A stretch of DNA of 64,000 nucleotides from Mailhella massiliensis (lineage in GTDB: Bacteria > Desulfobacterota > Desulfovibrionia > Desulfovibrionales > Desulfovibrionaceae): the NCBI RefSeq assembly GCF_900155525.1, contig NZ_LT706951.1, positions 720,508-784,507 of the forward strand, read 5' to 3'. The notes below the pieces were generated by a model. It did no database searches, was not told the origin of the DNA, and saw only the letters and a program-made list of their open reading frames with translations. Numbering within the stretch: position 1 is the first letter of the stretch; each line of letters begins with the position of its first letter. Position numbers and translations under genes: made by a program. Shown piece by piece: positions 19,441 through 28,619 of the stretch.

Positions 19441-20001
19441 ATGGATATCGAGACTCTGCAGCTCGACGCCGAAGAACGTATGGAAAAGGCCCTCGTCGCG
19501 CTCGACCGCGACTTCGGCAAACTCCGTACCGGCCGCGCCACCACGAGCCTGGTGGACAACATCAAGGTGGACTACTACGGAACGCTCACGCCCATACAGC
19601 AGCTCGCCTCCGTGGCCGTGCCCGACAGCCGCACCGTCACCATCCAGCCCTGGGACCGCAACGCCTTCTCCCCTGTGGAAAAGGCCATTCTGAAGTCCGA
19701 CCTGGGCCTTACGCCCATGAACGACGGCCGCCTCATCCGCATCACGGTTCCGCCGCTCACGGAAGAACGCCGCCGCGACCTCACCAAGGTGAGCAAGAAG
19801 TACACGGAAGATGCGAAGGTCGCCATGCGCAACATCCGCCGCGACGTGAACGACGCGCTCAAGAAGCTGGAAAAGGACAAGGAAATTTCCGCGGACGAGC
19901 TGAAGAAGGCCATGGACGAGGTGCAGAAGCTCACCGACGCCTATGTGAAGAAGGCCGACGTGAAGGCTCAGGCCAAGGAAAAGGAAATCATGGAAATCTG
20001 A
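19441..20001 (+). CDS. frr: Ribosome recycling factor
   Basis: A 186-aa factor that, with EF-G, splits post-termination ribosomes. Hallmarks are [21 protein letters not shown], followed by [20 protein letters not shown] and [18 protein letters not shown]. The Lys-rich helical tail is typical. pyrH-frr adjacency is almost universal in bacteria. Confidence 0.98.
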   Translation: MDIETLQLDAEERMEKALVALDRDFGKLRTGRATTSLVDNIKVDYYGTLTPIQQLASVAVPDSRTVTIQPWDRNAFSPVEKAILKSDLGLTPMNDGRLIRITVPPLTEERRRDLTKVSKKYTEDAKVAMRNIRRDVNDALKKLEKDKEISADELKKAMDEVQKLTDAYVKKADVKAQAKEKEIMEI

Positions 20002-20102
20002 CCCGTTCCGGGCCGGGCGGCATGCGCCGCCCGGTGCGGCGGTTCCGGCATGCTCCGCCGTACGGGCCCGGAGCGCATGCGCGTTCTGCGCGCTTTTTCG
20101 AG

Positions 20103-20166
20103 AAAAAACGCCCGCCGGTGCGGAAGGGGCCTCATGCGGCCTTTTTTCTCAACACGGGCGTTTTTT
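20103..20166 (+). terminator. Large hairpin with T-run between frr and uppS
   Basis: AAAAAACGCCCG (20103-20114) is an exact inverted repeat of CGGGCGTTTTTT (20155-20166). The 40-base loop contains GGCC-type pairs and an inner T-run, so a second, shorter stem may form. It ends about 20 bp before uppS and may attenuate transcription into the isoprenoid genes. Confidence 0.6.
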
Positions 20167-20186
20167 CCATACCGACAGGAACAAGG

Positions 20187-20894
20187 ATGGAAGAAAAGCT
20201 TCCCGAGCACATCGCCGTCATCATGGACGGCAACGGCCGCTGGGCCAGGGAACGGGGCCTGCCCCGCTCCAGGGGGCATCTTGCGGGGGTGGACGCGGTG
20301 CGCGCCCTGGTGCGCGAGTGCCGCCGCCTCGGCATAGGATACGTCACCGTCTATGCCTTTTCCCGGGAAAACTGGCGGCGGCCCGAAACCGAAGTCAGCT
20401 TTCTTTTCGACCTGTTTCTGCAGTTTCTGCGGCAGGAACTGCCCGAACTCATGAAGGAAGACATACGCCTTTCCTTCATCGGCGAAGCGGGCGACCTGCC
20501 CTTTGCCGTGCGCCATGCCCTGGAATACGCCATGAAGAAAACGGCCGGCAACCGCTCCATGGTGTTCACGCTGGCCATAAGCTACGCCGGGCGGGAGGAA
20601 ATACTGCGCGCCGCGCGGCTTGCGCTGGAAAAAGGCCTGCGCCCGGAAGAACTCACGGAAGAAGCCTTCCGCACCCTGCTCTACGACCCGGCCCTGCCCG
20701 ACCCCGACCTTGTCATCCGCACCAGCGGGGAGGAGAGGCTCAGCAATTTCCTGCTGTTCCAGAGCGCCTATGCGGAACTCTACTTCAGCCCCGTGCTCTG
20801 GCCGGACTTCGGGCCGGAAGAGCTGAAAAAAGCCCTTACAAGCTATGCCGGGCGGGTACGCCGCTTCGGCAGGACGGATGAACAGCTGCGCTGA
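20187..20894 (+). CDS. uppS: Undecaprenyl diphosphate synthase (cis-prenyltransferase)
   Basis: A 235-aa enzyme that condenses isopentenyl diphosphates onto farnesyl diphosphate to make the C55 carrier for peptidoglycan and LPS. Signature HIAVIMDGNGRWARERGLPR with the catalytic Asp, VTVYAFSRENWRRPETEV, and the C-terminal DLVIRTSGEERLSNFLLFQS and YAELYFSPVLWPDF. The ATG at 20187 is preceded by a GGAACAAGG RBS; the open frame upstream is hairpin DNA. Its product pathway continues with cdsA and dxr downstream. Confidence 0.97.
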   Translation: MEEKLPEHIAVIMDGNGRWARERGLPRSRGHLAGVDAVRALVRECRRLGIGYVTVYAFSRENWRRPETEVSFLFDLFLQFLRQELPELMKEDIRLSFIGEAGDLPFAVRHALEYAMKKTAGNRSMVFTLAISYAGREEILRAARLALEKGLRPEELTEEAFRTLLYDPALPDPDLVIRTSGEERLSNFLLFQSAYAELYFSPVLWPDFGPEELKKALTSYAGRVRRFGRTDEQLR

Positions 20895-20917
20895 GCCGCC
20901 AGCGGAAGGAATGTGCT

Positions 20918-21745
20918 ATGAACGAAAAATTTCGCGCCGCATCGCTGAGTCTGCGGCTCATCACGGCCGCGGTGCTCGCGGCGGTGCTCATTGCCGCGTG
21001 GACCATGGGCGGCTGGTATGTCGCCGCGCTCGTGGCGGTGCTCGCCGTGGCGGGCATGGGGGAATTTCTCTTTATGTTCCAGCGCGAAGGCGGCTGGGTC
21101 ATGAAAATCCTCGGCATTGTGCTCGCCGCAGGCTATGTGAGCGCCCATGCGCTTGCGCCCTCCTTTGCCCCCGCCCTCGCTCCCCAGTTCTGCCTGGCCT
21201 TCTGCGTCATGGCGGCGGCGCTGTACGCCCTCGTTGCCTGGAGCCGTGAAAAAACGCTCGACCCGCTGCGCCGTGCCGCGGTGCTGCTCTGCGGCATACT
21301 CTACATCCCCGTTCTTCTTTCCCCGGCCATGCACTTCACCCGCTGGGAACAGCTCTTCGTGGTGCTTCTGCCCGCCGCCTCCGATATGGCGGCCTATTTT
21401 GCGGGCGTGAGCTTCGGCAGGCATCCCATCTGGCCGGGCGTCAGCCCCAAAAAGAGCGTGGAAGGCGCGGCGGCCGGTCTTCTGGCCGCCGTGGCGGTGG
21501 CCTGCGCCATGGGCTTTTTCCTCGGCAAGGCAGGCCTTGTCTCCTTCGCCCTGCTCGGCGCGGTCATGGGCGTCATGGCCCAGCTCGGCGACTTCTTCGA
21601 ATCCGCGCTGAAAAGAGCCGTGAACGTGAAGGACTCCAGCCGCCTGCTTCCCGGGCACGGCGGCGTGCTCGACAGGCTCGACAGCATATCCTTCTGCGTA
21701 GGCACCTACGCCTTCGCCTCGGCCCTGTATCCCTTCTTCCAGTAG
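20918..21745 (+). CDS. cdsA: Phosphatidate cytidylyltransferase
   Basis: A 275-aa multi-span membrane enzyme that makes CDP-diacylglycerol, the precursor of all phospholipids. There are about seven hydrophobic segments, and the C-terminal signature SRLLPGHGGVLDRLDSISF is the CDP-transferase motif. ISPKKSVEGAAAG-type sequence (GVSPKKSVEGAAAGLLAAV) is also conserved. A terminator follows directly. Confidence 0.95.
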   Translation: MNEKFRAASLSLRLITAAVLAAVLIAAWTMGGWYVAALVAVLAVAGMGEFLFMFQREGGWVMKILGIVLAAGYVSAHALAPSFAPALAPQFCLAFCVMAAALYALVAWSREKTLDPLRRAAVLLCGILYIPVLLSPAMHFTRWEQLFVVLLPAASDMAAYFAGVSFGRHPIWPGVSPKKSVEGAAAGLLAAVAVACAMGFFLGKAGLVSFALLGAVMGVMAQLGDFFESALKRAVNVKDSSRLLPGHGGVLDRLDSISFCVGTYAFASALYPFFQ

Positions 21746-21753
21746 ACATTCCG

Positions 21754-21776
21754 CCCCGCGCCCTGCGCGGGGTTTT
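21754..21776 (+). terminator. Intrinsic terminator after cdsA
   Basis: CCCCGCGC (21754-21761) pairs with GCGCGGGG (21765-21772), loop CCT, followed by TTTT. The remaining spacer to dxr (21777-22042) is GC-rich and holds no recognised gene. Confidence 0.8.
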
Positions 21777-22042
21777 CGCATCGGCCCTTTGCCGCACGCG
21801 CCCGGCCGCGCCTTTAAAGGCCGCCTCCGCGACGCTCTTCCGGCCCCAAAGCCCGCTTCTGCTCCGCCCTTCCGAGCCCGGCATCCGTTCCGCAGCAGCG
21901 CAGCCGGCCCGCTGCGAAAAACCGCTGCGCGTTGCCCTCCTCCGGGCTGGCCGGGCAGAACGTTCTGCGCCTCTCCCGCGCTCCGGCGCCGCCGCGCCCA
22001 TTCTCCCCGCACGGGGAATCTTCAAACCATAGAGGAATGTTG

Positions 22043-23305
22043 ATGAAATACATCAGCGGCATACCCTGTGAAGCCCATGCCCTGCCCTTTCCCCGCCGCC
22101 TCGCCCTCATGGGCTGCACCGGTTCCATAGGTACCAGCACCCTGCGCGTGCTGGAATCCTGGAAGGATTCGGGGAAATTCACGGTGCAGGCCCTTGCCGC
22201 AGGCCGCAACATCGAACTTCTGGCCCGTCAGGCCGACATGTGGCGTCCGCCCTTTCTTGCCGTTCTGGAAAAGGACGGCCCCCACGGCATAGACGCGCTG
22301 CGCAGGCTTCTTCCCTCCGGCTACCGGCCGGAAATACTCTCCGGCCGGGAAGGCTACGCAGCCCTCGCCTCCCTGCCCGAGGTGGACATGGTGCTTTCCG
22401 CCCAGGTGGGCGCGGCCGGGCTCCGGGCCACGGTATCCGCCGCCCTTGCGGGCAAAACCATCTGCCTTGCCAACAAGGAATCGCTGGTGCTTGCCGGGGG
22501 GCTCATCCGCAATCTCTGCGCGCGCACGGGCGCCGTCGTCCTTCCCGTGGATTCGGAGCACTGCGCCCTGTTCGAGAGCATGGCGGGCCGCAGGGAAAGC
22601 GACATCGCCCGCCTCATACTCACGGCTTCCGGCGGGCCCTTCCGGGGCAAGAGCCGGGAATTCATGGAAAAGGTGCGCCCGCAGGACGCGCTGCGCCACC
22701 CGAGCTGGTCCATGGGCGCGAAAATCACCATCGACTCGGCCACGCTCATGAACAAGGGGCTGGAAGTCATCGAAGCCTTCCACCTCTACCATGTGGCTGT
22801 GAAGGATATCGAGGTGGTGGTGCATCCGCAGTCCGTGGTGCATTCTCTGGTGGAACTTGCCGACGGCTCGCTCATCGGTCAGCTTGCCGTGCCGGACATG
22901 CGCGTTCCCATTGCGGCCTGCCTTTCCTGGCCGTATCTGCTGGACGGGACGCGCACGAACATACGGCCGCTGCGCCTTGCCGAGGTGGGGAGCCTCACCT
23001 TTGAAGAACCGCGCCGCGACCTTTTTCCCTGCCTCGACCTTGCCTGCCGCGCGCTGGAGGCGGGGCTCACCGTCGAACTCAACGCCGCCAACGAAGTGGC
23101 CGTGGCCCGCTTCCTTGCCGAAGACATAGGCTTCACCCACATTCCCGCGCTGGTGGAGGACATGCTCGGCGCATCCACCGCAAGGCAGGATTTCACGCTG
23201 CATGACGGCCCCCTCGGGCCGCAGGTGCAGGCGGCGCTGGAAAGCATTGAAGCGTGCGACGCCGCCACCAGGGAAAAGGCCGCCCTCTGGCGCGCCCGCG
23301 CATAG
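22043..23305 (+). CDS. dxr: 1-deoxy-D-xylulose 5-phosphate reductoisomerase
   Basis: A 420-aa NADPH-dependent enzyme, the committed step of the MEP isoprenoid pathway. RLALMGCTGSIGTSTLRVLE is the NADPH-binding start. KTICLANKESLVLAGGL carries the cofactor/substrate Lys and Glu, VLPVDSEHCALFE the metal ligands, and ILTASGGPFRGKSRE plus HPSWSMGAKITIDSATLMNK the DXP site, all intact. The start is ATG 22043, spaced from AGAGGAA (22031-22037); an in-frame ATG at 22037 overlaps that RBS. Confidence 0.96.
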   Translation: MKYISGIPCEAHALPFPRRLALMGCTGSIGTSTLRVLESWKDSGKFTVQALAAGRNIELLARQADMWRPPFLAVLEKDGPHGIDALRRLLPSGYRPEILSGREGYAALASLPEVDMVLSAQVGAAGLRATVSAALAGKTICLANKESLVLAGGLIRNLCARTGAVVLPVDSEHCALFESMAGRRESDIARLILTASGGPFRGKSREFMEKVRPQDALRHPSWSMGAKITIDSATLMNKGLEVIEAFHLYHVAVKDIEVVVHPQSVVHSLVELADGSLIGQLAVPDMRVPIAACLSWPYLLDGTRTNIRPLRLAEVGSLTFEEPRRDLFPCLDLACRALEAGLTVELNAANEVAVARFLAEDIGFTHIPALVEDMLGASTARQDFTLHDGPLGPQVQAALESIEACDAATREKAALWRARA

Positions 23306-23630
23306 CAACGCGGCGCGCTCCCGTCCGCGGCGAAGGCCTGCGCCCGGCGCGGGCCAAAACGGCACGGCAACGCAGCGTTGTGCCGCAAAAGGCCGCCTTT
23401 TCCGGGGGCCGCGCGCTTTGCGCATTGTGCTTTCAGAAAAAATTTCCTATTAATCCGCTCTGGAGATGCCGGCCCCTTTTTCCGCAAAAAAACTGCGGAA
23501 GGAGCACGCCTTCTCCGGCGGCCTGCGGATGCAGGCGGAAAAGCCGCACCTTTTCGCCCGGCGGGGGCTTTCCGGCCCCGGGCGGCAGCCATTCAACCTC
23601 AACGGGGCGCACAATGCCCTTCGGGTCTTC
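23306..23630. other. Spacer between dxr and rseP, nothing else seen
   Basis: GC-rich with a short A/T patch near 23440 (AGAAAAAATTTCC). A promoter for rseP may lie there, but no -35/-10 pair is convincing. The frame open in front of rseP is not supported by an RBS. Confidence 0.35.
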
Positions 23631-24725
23631 ATGCAGTCATTACTTCACTATCTTTCCTACTGGGATTCCGCGCTGGCCGTGGTGCTGGTGTTCGGAGGGC
23701 TCATCTTCTTCCATGAACTGGGGCACTTCGTGGCCTTCCGCGCCTTCAAGGTGGGGGTCATCACCTTTTCCATCGGCATGGGGCCGAAGCTGTGCAGCTT
23801 CCGGCGCGGCAAAACGGAATACCGCCTTTCCTGGCTGCCCTTCGGCGGCTACGTTTCAGGCGTGGGCGAATACAGCGACGAGGTGGAAAGCCTCGGCTTC
23901 ACGCAGGAAGAGGCCGTCACCAGCAAGCCCGCCTGGCAGAGGCTCATCATTGCCTTCGCAGGGCCGTTCATGAACCTCATCATCGCCTGGTTCATCTACT
24001 GGGGCCTCACCCTGAGCATGGGCCTTGCCGTGCCGCTGCCTCAGGCGGGCGGCATTCTGCAGGGCAGCGCGGCCATGGAGGCGGGCCTTCTGCCCGGCGA
24101 CATGATCACCGCCATCGACGGCAAGCCTGTCGACCGCTGGGAACAGGTTCCCGAAACCGTGGGCGCTTCCGGCGGCCGCACCCTCAACGTGCAGGTGGAG
24201 CGCGAAGGCCGGTCCATGACCTTTTCCATGACGCCCACGCGCAGCGAGCGCACCAACATCTTCGGCGAAACGGAAACCGCCTGGCTCATCGGCGTGCAGG
24301 CCTCCGGCGCGGTACGCTATGAGGAAAAGGGTTTCTTCGAATCCGCCGTGCTCGGCCTCCGGCAGACCTGGAACATGATCGACGTCACCCTCACCGGCGT
24401 GAAGAAGCTCGTCACCGGTTCCGTGGCCGCCGATTCCGTGGGCGGGCCCATTCTCATCGCCCAGATGCTGGGCAAACAGGCCGAAGAAGGGCTTGCGCCG
24501 CTTCTGCTGCTCACCGCGCTCATCAGCGTGAACCTCGGTCTGCTCAATCTCTTCCCCATCCCGGTGCTGGACGGCGGCTCCATCCTGTTCTGCATCGTGG
24601 AAATCATCATCCGTCGTCCGGTGCCGGAAAAGGTGCAGGAATGGTCCATGCGCGTGGGCGCGGGCCTTCTCATCGCACTCATGGTCTTCGCCACCTTCAA
24701 CGACGTCATGCGCTGGTTCAGGTAA
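23631..24725 (+). CDS. rseP: Site-2 intramembrane metalloprotease RseP
   Basis: A 364-aa inner-membrane protease. The zinc motif HELGH lies in the first span (FGGLIFFHELGHFVAFRAF). A PDZ domain follows (GILQGSAAMEAGLLPGDMIT, AIDGKPVDRWEQV), and the third catalytic region NLLNLFPIPVLDGGSILF is complete (NxxPxPxLDGG). It cleaves anti-sigma factors and other short membrane proteins. The start was taken at 23631 from alignment with family N-termini; no strong RBS is visible. tsaB begins 4 bp after the stop. Confidence 0.93.
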   Translation: MQSLLHYLSYWDSALAVVLVFGGLIFFHELGHFVAFRAFKVGVITFSIGMGPKLCSFRRGKTEYRLSWLPFGGYVSGVGEYSDEVESLGFTQEEAVTSKPAWQRLIIAFAGPFMNLIIAWFIYWGLTLSMGLAVPLPQAGGILQGSAAMEAGLLPGDMITAIDGKPVDRWEQVPETVGASGGRTLNVQVEREGRSMTFSMTPTRSERTNIFGETETAWLIGVQASGAVRYEEKGFFESAVLGLRQTWNMIDVTLTGVKKLVTGSVAADSVGGPILIAQMLGKQAEEGLAPLLLLTALISVNLGLLNLFPIPVLDGGSILFCIVEIIIRRPVPEKVQEWSMRVGAGLLIALMVFATFNDVMRWFR

Positions 24726-24729
24726 CGCC

Positions 24730-25509
24730 ATGCAGGATATCACCCTTGTTCTGAACACGGCGGAAAAGCGGGTGCAGTTCGCCCTTTTCCGCGAAGGTTC
24801 CATGCTCTGCGCCGAAGACTGGCTCGCCCAGCGCGGCGGCACCGAACTGCTCGCTCCGGCGCTTGCCGAAGCCTGCGCGCGCCTCGGCTTCACCCCCGCT
24901 TCCATCGGCCGCATCGCCTGTGTGGCGGGCCCGGGCAACTTCACGGGCCTTCGCATAGGCCTCACCACCGCTTCCGCTCTGGCCCGCGCCGTGAAGGCAA
25001 AACAGGCGGGCATACACTACCTTCAGTGCCTGGCGGCCAACGCCCCGGCGCGCGAAGGCGAAGAGGTGCTCGTGCTCACCAACGCCCGGCAGGGCCTGGC
25101 CTACGGCGCGCGCTTTCGCGCCGATGCCGGGGGATGCCCCGTGCCCATGGGCCGCACCTTCCTGCTGCCCCTGCCGCCCCTGCCCGAAGGCTTTACCCCG
25201 GGCAACCCCGCCTTCGTGCTCGGCAGCGCCGTGAACAGCAATCTTGCCTGCCTGAAGGCGGCCCTGCCCGCCTCCACGCGCATCCTTACCGGCGATGCCG
25301 CCACCCCCGCCCCGGCTTCCCTGGCCGCCCTGGTACGCGCCATCGACTGGGAAAAGGAAGACGGCTCCGATATTCCGCCCCTCTACATGCGCGACTGCGA
25401 CGCCGTGGAAAACCTCGACGCCATAGCCCGCGCCCAGGGCCGCACCCCGGAAATCGCCCATCAGGAACTGGAACGCCTCACCCACGCTTCCCTTACCCTG
25501 ATGGAATAA
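24730..25509 (+). CDS. tsaB: tRNA threonylcarbamoyladenosine biosynthesis protein TsaB
   Basis: A 259-aa member of the ASKHA/YeaZ group that binds TsaD for t6A37 formation on ANN-decoding tRNAs. LNTAEKRVQFALFREGSMLC is the family start, and VAGPGNFTGLRIGLTTASAL the highly conserved GPGSFTGLRIG motif with Asn in place of Ser. The C-terminal part (PPLYMRDCDAVEN) corresponds to the PxYlR segment. It is the last gene of the rseP-tsaB pair and is followed by a large terminator. Confidence 0.93.
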   Translation: MQDITLVLNTAEKRVQFALFREGSMLCAEDWLAQRGGTELLAPALAEACARLGFTPASIGRIACVAGPGNFTGLRIGLTTASALARAVKAKQAGIHYLQCLAANAPAREGEEVLVLTNARQGLAYGARFRADAGGCPVPMGRTFLLPLPPLPEGFTPGNPAFVLGSAVNSNLACLKAALPASTRILTGDAATPAPASLAALVRAIDWEKEDGSDIPPLYMRDCDAVENLDAIARAQGRTPEIAHQELERLTHASLTLME

Positions 25510-25565
25510 CCTTCCCCAACGCAGGGCGGGAAGCCACGCTTCCCCTCCTTTGCCCGAGCGGGGCA

Positions 25566-25621
25566 AAGGCCCGCCGGAGCCGGAACTCTGTTCTGTGAAC
25601 AGAACCCGCACGGCGGGCCTT
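25566..25621 (+). terminator. Terminator after tsaB with nested hairpin
   Basis: AAGGCCCGCCG (25566-25576) is an exact inverted repeat of CGGCGGGCCTT (25611-25621). The loop contains a second hairpin, TTCTG-TGAA-CAGAA. A short GCGTTT follows. Confidence 0.65.
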
Positions 25622-25626
25622 GCGTT

Positions 25627-26054
25627 TAATCCGGGGGCATTCCGCCGCCGTGTCCCCGGCAGAGGATGACGGAAACAAGCTCCGGTACAGCTCACTCCGC
25701 ACGGACTTCCGGCCTGCACCAAGGCTCCCGCGCACAGCGCCGCAACGGCCTTGCGGCGGCCTGCCTCTCCGGCACGGCAGGGCAAGCGGGCCCCGTGCGC
25801 TGAAAAAGCGCTCTTCGCATGACAAGGCGGGGTGAAGGAAAAGCGGAATGACTCCTCCGCCTTTTTCCGCCGGAGCCGCGGAAGACGCCGTTCCGCCGCT
25901 CCTTCCCCGCACGCGCATCCCCTCCTGCCGGACGGCCTCTCCGGCACGGCAGATTGCGGAAAGCGGCAAGGGAACATCTCAGAAAAACAGCGCGCAGGAA
26001 AGGCCCGTCATGCCGCCAGGCCTTCCCGAAACGCCCTCAGGCGCGCCTTCGGCA
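25627..26054. repeat. Degenerate intergenic repeat block (partial copy)
   Basis: No gene. CTCCGCACGGACTTCCGGCC (about 25697-25716) recurs at about 27820-27839, followed in both by GCGCACAGCGCCGCA. CGGGCCCCGTGCGCTGAAAA (about 25787-25806) recurs at about 5524-5543. These tie the spacer to the mosaic family described at 5290. Confidence 0.55.
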
Positions 26055-26678
26055 TCACCATACGCCGAAGTGTATTCTCTCCCGCACGTTTATTTCCTTC
26101 TGCTTCGGCAGGGAAGCGTTCCTTGCCGGATACCCCAGGGCGATATAACAGGGCATGACATAGTTGTCCGGGTGCTGAAGCACCGTTCTGATATGCCCGG
26201 ATTCCTCAGCCATGGGGATGCGCGTCACGCCGAAAATCCCCTCGGCGGCCGCCGCCAGCAGAATATTCTCGATGCAGCACCAGATGGAGGCGAAATCGTT
26301 GAGGGAACTCAGCGAGGTGGGATGCAGCAGCGGTTCCTTCACCCGGAAAAAGGGAAGGATGAGACAGCCCGCGTTGTACAGCATGGAAAACTGCCTCGGC
26401 ATGGCCTCGTGGAACATGGCGCGCTGATCGGCATCGGTAAGGCCGAAGCCGTCGAGCATGGCGTCGCATTCCTCCCGGCTGGTCATGTTCCTCACCCGCA
26501 GCAGTCTTGCCCGGGCTTCCCTGTCGTTGACGATGACGAATTCCCACTGGCGCAGATGCGTGTTGCTCGGCGCCTTCAACCCGGCGTCCAGCAGGCGCTC
26601 CACGGTTCTGCCGTCCACGGGCCTGTCTTCAAAATCCCGCACGGTTCTCCTCGTCGCCATGGCCTGATAAACGTCCAT
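26055..26678 (-). CDS. Nitroreductase-family FMN oxidoreductase
   Basis: A 207-aa protein. The N-terminal MATRRTVRDFEDRPVDGRTV and LKAPSNTHLRQWEFVIVND are the FMN-binding RRS-like and PSxxNxQPW-type segments of nitroreductases, here with THLRQW. The C-terminal ALGYPARNASLPKQKE is the usual PxGYP segment. Such proteins reduce nitro, quinone or ene substrates with NAD(P)H; the substrate cannot be told. The WYL regulator upstream on the same strand (50-bp gap) probably controls it. Confidence 0.85.
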   Translation of the reverse strand: MDVYQAMATRRTVRDFEDRPVDGRTVERLLDAGLKAPSNTHLRQWEFVIVNDREARARLLRVRNMTSREECDAMLDGFGLTDADQRAMFHEAMPRQFSMLYNAGCLILPFFRVKEPLLHPTSLSSLNDFASIWCCIENILLAAAAEGIFGVTRIPMAEESGHIRTVLQHPDNYVMPCYIALGYPARNASLPKQKEINVRERIHFGVW

Positions 26679-26728
26679 TGTTTTCCTCCTTCGGCAGATT
26701 GTGACACAGGAATGGAGGAACCATAGCG

Positions 26729-27655
26729 TCAGGAATCGGACAGACGCCCGTCATATTTCTTCTGCATCAGGCGGATTTTTTCCCTCAGCGTCTCGCGCAG
26801 CGCTTCAGGTTCAAGCACTTCCAGCGCATCGGCAAAGGAAAGCAGATAGCCCGTGAGCCATTCGTTGACGGGCATGGGCTCATCGATGAGGAACGACCCG
26901 TCCGGCTGGGGAAGAACGGCCTCTTCGGGAAACTCGTCGAACACGCGAAAGGCATGTTCCGCCTTCACCCGGAGCCGCACCCGCTGCATCGCGCAGCTTG
27001 CGGCATAATCCGGGGCCGCCATGGGGTCCGTCTGCATGGTGCGCTCGAAATGCTCCTCCGTCACCCGCAGATTCCGTATGCGCGAGGCCCGCAATATCAT
27101 TTCACGGTTTTTCCCGCGGTCAAACACACATACATACCAGGCCCGTTCCCGAAACAGCAGGCACAAAGGCTCCGCACATTTTTCCGAAACGCGGTTTTCC
27201 GAACTGAAGTAGGTGAAGGTGATGACCTTTCTGCCGAGAATCGCCGCCTTCAGCCCGTCGAACTTCTCCCTATCGAAGCCGGAACCGCACCAGGAGGAAA
27301 AATCCACACGCAGCCAGCTCTGCTCCGCGCCCTTGCGGAACAGGGCGGCAAGCTTGCGGAAGGCCTCGTCGGCCCCGGAGTATCCCGCCCCCTGCAACGC
27401 CTGCAGGCCGTGCAGCACATCCGCCTGCTCCTGTGCGGTCATGAATGTTCTGTCCAGGGTGAATTCCCTGAGCAGCCCCACGCCCCCGCCGTAGCCCCGG
27501 CTGGAGCAGATGGGAATCCCCGCCAGACTCAGGGCATCCAGATCCCTCTGCACGGTTCTTACGGAAACGGAACAGTATTCCGCAAGCTCCCGGGCCGTAA
27601 CGCGGGACCCCTTCATCAAAAACAACAGAATCCTGAAAAGACGCTCCACCTGCAT
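26729..27655 (-). CDS. YafY-type transcriptional regulator with HTH and WYL domains
   Basis: A 308-aa regulator. Residues 1-60 form an HTH_11 domain (TARELAEYCSVSVRTVQRDL, DALSLAGIPICSSRGYGGGV). The WYL domain covers about residues 140-220 (KVITFTYFSSENRVSEKCAE, LLFRERAWYVCVFDRG), and a WCX-like C-terminal region follows. WYL proteins sense nucleotide-like or other ligands and act as repressors or activators. It is divergent from nothing upstream within 960 bp and is probably co-transcribed with the nitroreductase. Confidence 0.88.
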   Translation of the reverse strand: MQVERLFRILLFLMKGSRVTARELAEYCSVSVRTVQRDLDALSLAGIPICSSRGYGGGVGLLREFTLDRTFMTAQEQADVLHGLQALQGAGYSGADEAFRKLAALFRKGAEQSWLRVDFSSWCGSGFDREKFDGLKAAILGRKVITFTYFSSENRVSEKCAEPLCLLFRERAWYVCVFDRGKNREMILRASRIRNLRVTEEHFERTMQTDPMAAPDYAASCAMQRVRLRVKAEHAFRVFDEFPEEAVLPQPDGSFLIDEPMPVNEWLTGYLLSFADALEVLEPEALRETLREKIRLMQKKYDGRLSDS

Positions 27656-28430
27656 ATCATGCCGCCCCTTATGCCGTTCCGACCATGCCCTCCGAGGCCC
27701 CCCGATTAATACATGGTTCTTCTCTTCCAGGCAAACGCCGACGACACAAAGACCTGCCGCAACACGGCCGGGCCCCCGCCTTCTGCCGGACGATGCGAAC
27801 GCCCTTCGTCAAGGAACACTCCGCACGGACTTCCGGCCTGCACGGAATCTGCCGCGCACAGCGCCGCAGCGGCCTTGCAAAGGGAGGGACCTTTCCTTCG
27901 CAATCAACGGCGGAAGCAGGCAAAAGCACACCCCTCTTGAAATCTCTTCCTTTGACACGACGGCCCGGCGCAGGCCGGGACGGAGTCGGCCTGCGTGAGC
28001 GGGGCCGAAGGACACGCTCACACGGCAAGGGCGGCCCGAACGCGGAAGGCAAAACACGCCCGCCCCCTCCCTTTCCGGCCCAATGGCGGCCTCCGGTCCG
28101 GCTTATGCCGTGCGGCAACGCCCTTTGCCCCTGCCCTGCCTGTCCGGCGGAGTGGCCGTTCGACCGCGCAGATACGGCGGACAGGCAACACGCCTTCCGC
28201 GGCCGGAGCACCCCGAAACAGCCGCGAATCGAAGGGAAACTTTTGCCACCCCTCCTCGTTCGGCCCTGCCTGCTGCGGGGTTCGGGGGAGATTATCTCCC
28301 CCAGAAAAGCTCTTTCTTCTCCCTCTTCCGTCCCGGCGGGGTACGGCGCGCTGCCCCGCCCGCCTTTCCGGTCGCGCTCCGGGAAGAAATTCTTTCGATT
28401 TCTTCATGAACGTAACGGAAAAGCACCCGT
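27656..28430. repeat. Non-coding mosaic of intergenic repeats (copy II)
   Basis: The block shared with 25697 lies near 27820-27870. Block B (about 27964-28060) matches 35760-35857 closely and carries the hairpin GTGAGCG (27995-28001)/CGCTCAC (28015-28021). Block C (about 28262-28345) matches 36012-36095 and contains the perfect dyad GGGGGAGATTATCTCCCCC at 28284-28302. No ORF has an RBS or family resemblance. Confidence 0.65.
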
Positions 28431-28436
28431 TTCCCA

Positions 28437-28463
28437 TTGAAATAACAGGAAAAAATTTATACT
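28437..28463 (+). promoter_or_regulatory. Possible promoter for the macAB operon
   Basis: TTGAAA (28437-28442) and TATACT (28458-28463) are near-consensus, but the spacer is 15 bp, shorter than ideal. A second weak pair, TTTACT (28531-28536) and TTATAC (28554-28559), has a 17-bp spacer. Confidence 0.35.
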
Positions 28464-28619
28464 GCAACATAAGATCGGCCAGGAGGAGACCCGAAAGGGG
28501 CAAAGCGTAATGTTTTGAAAGAAAAATTCATTTACTAGAGCGATTAAATTTCGTTATACAGAAGTCCTCGACATGTCGCCGCGCATGTTTATCCTGCAGA
28601 ACCATTCCCGGAGTATCTC

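Noticed and set aside
26046-26070. Hairpin CTTCGGC/GCCGAAG at the end of the nitroreductase gene as terminator
   Set aside because: It overlaps the coding end and has no T-run on the minus strand.
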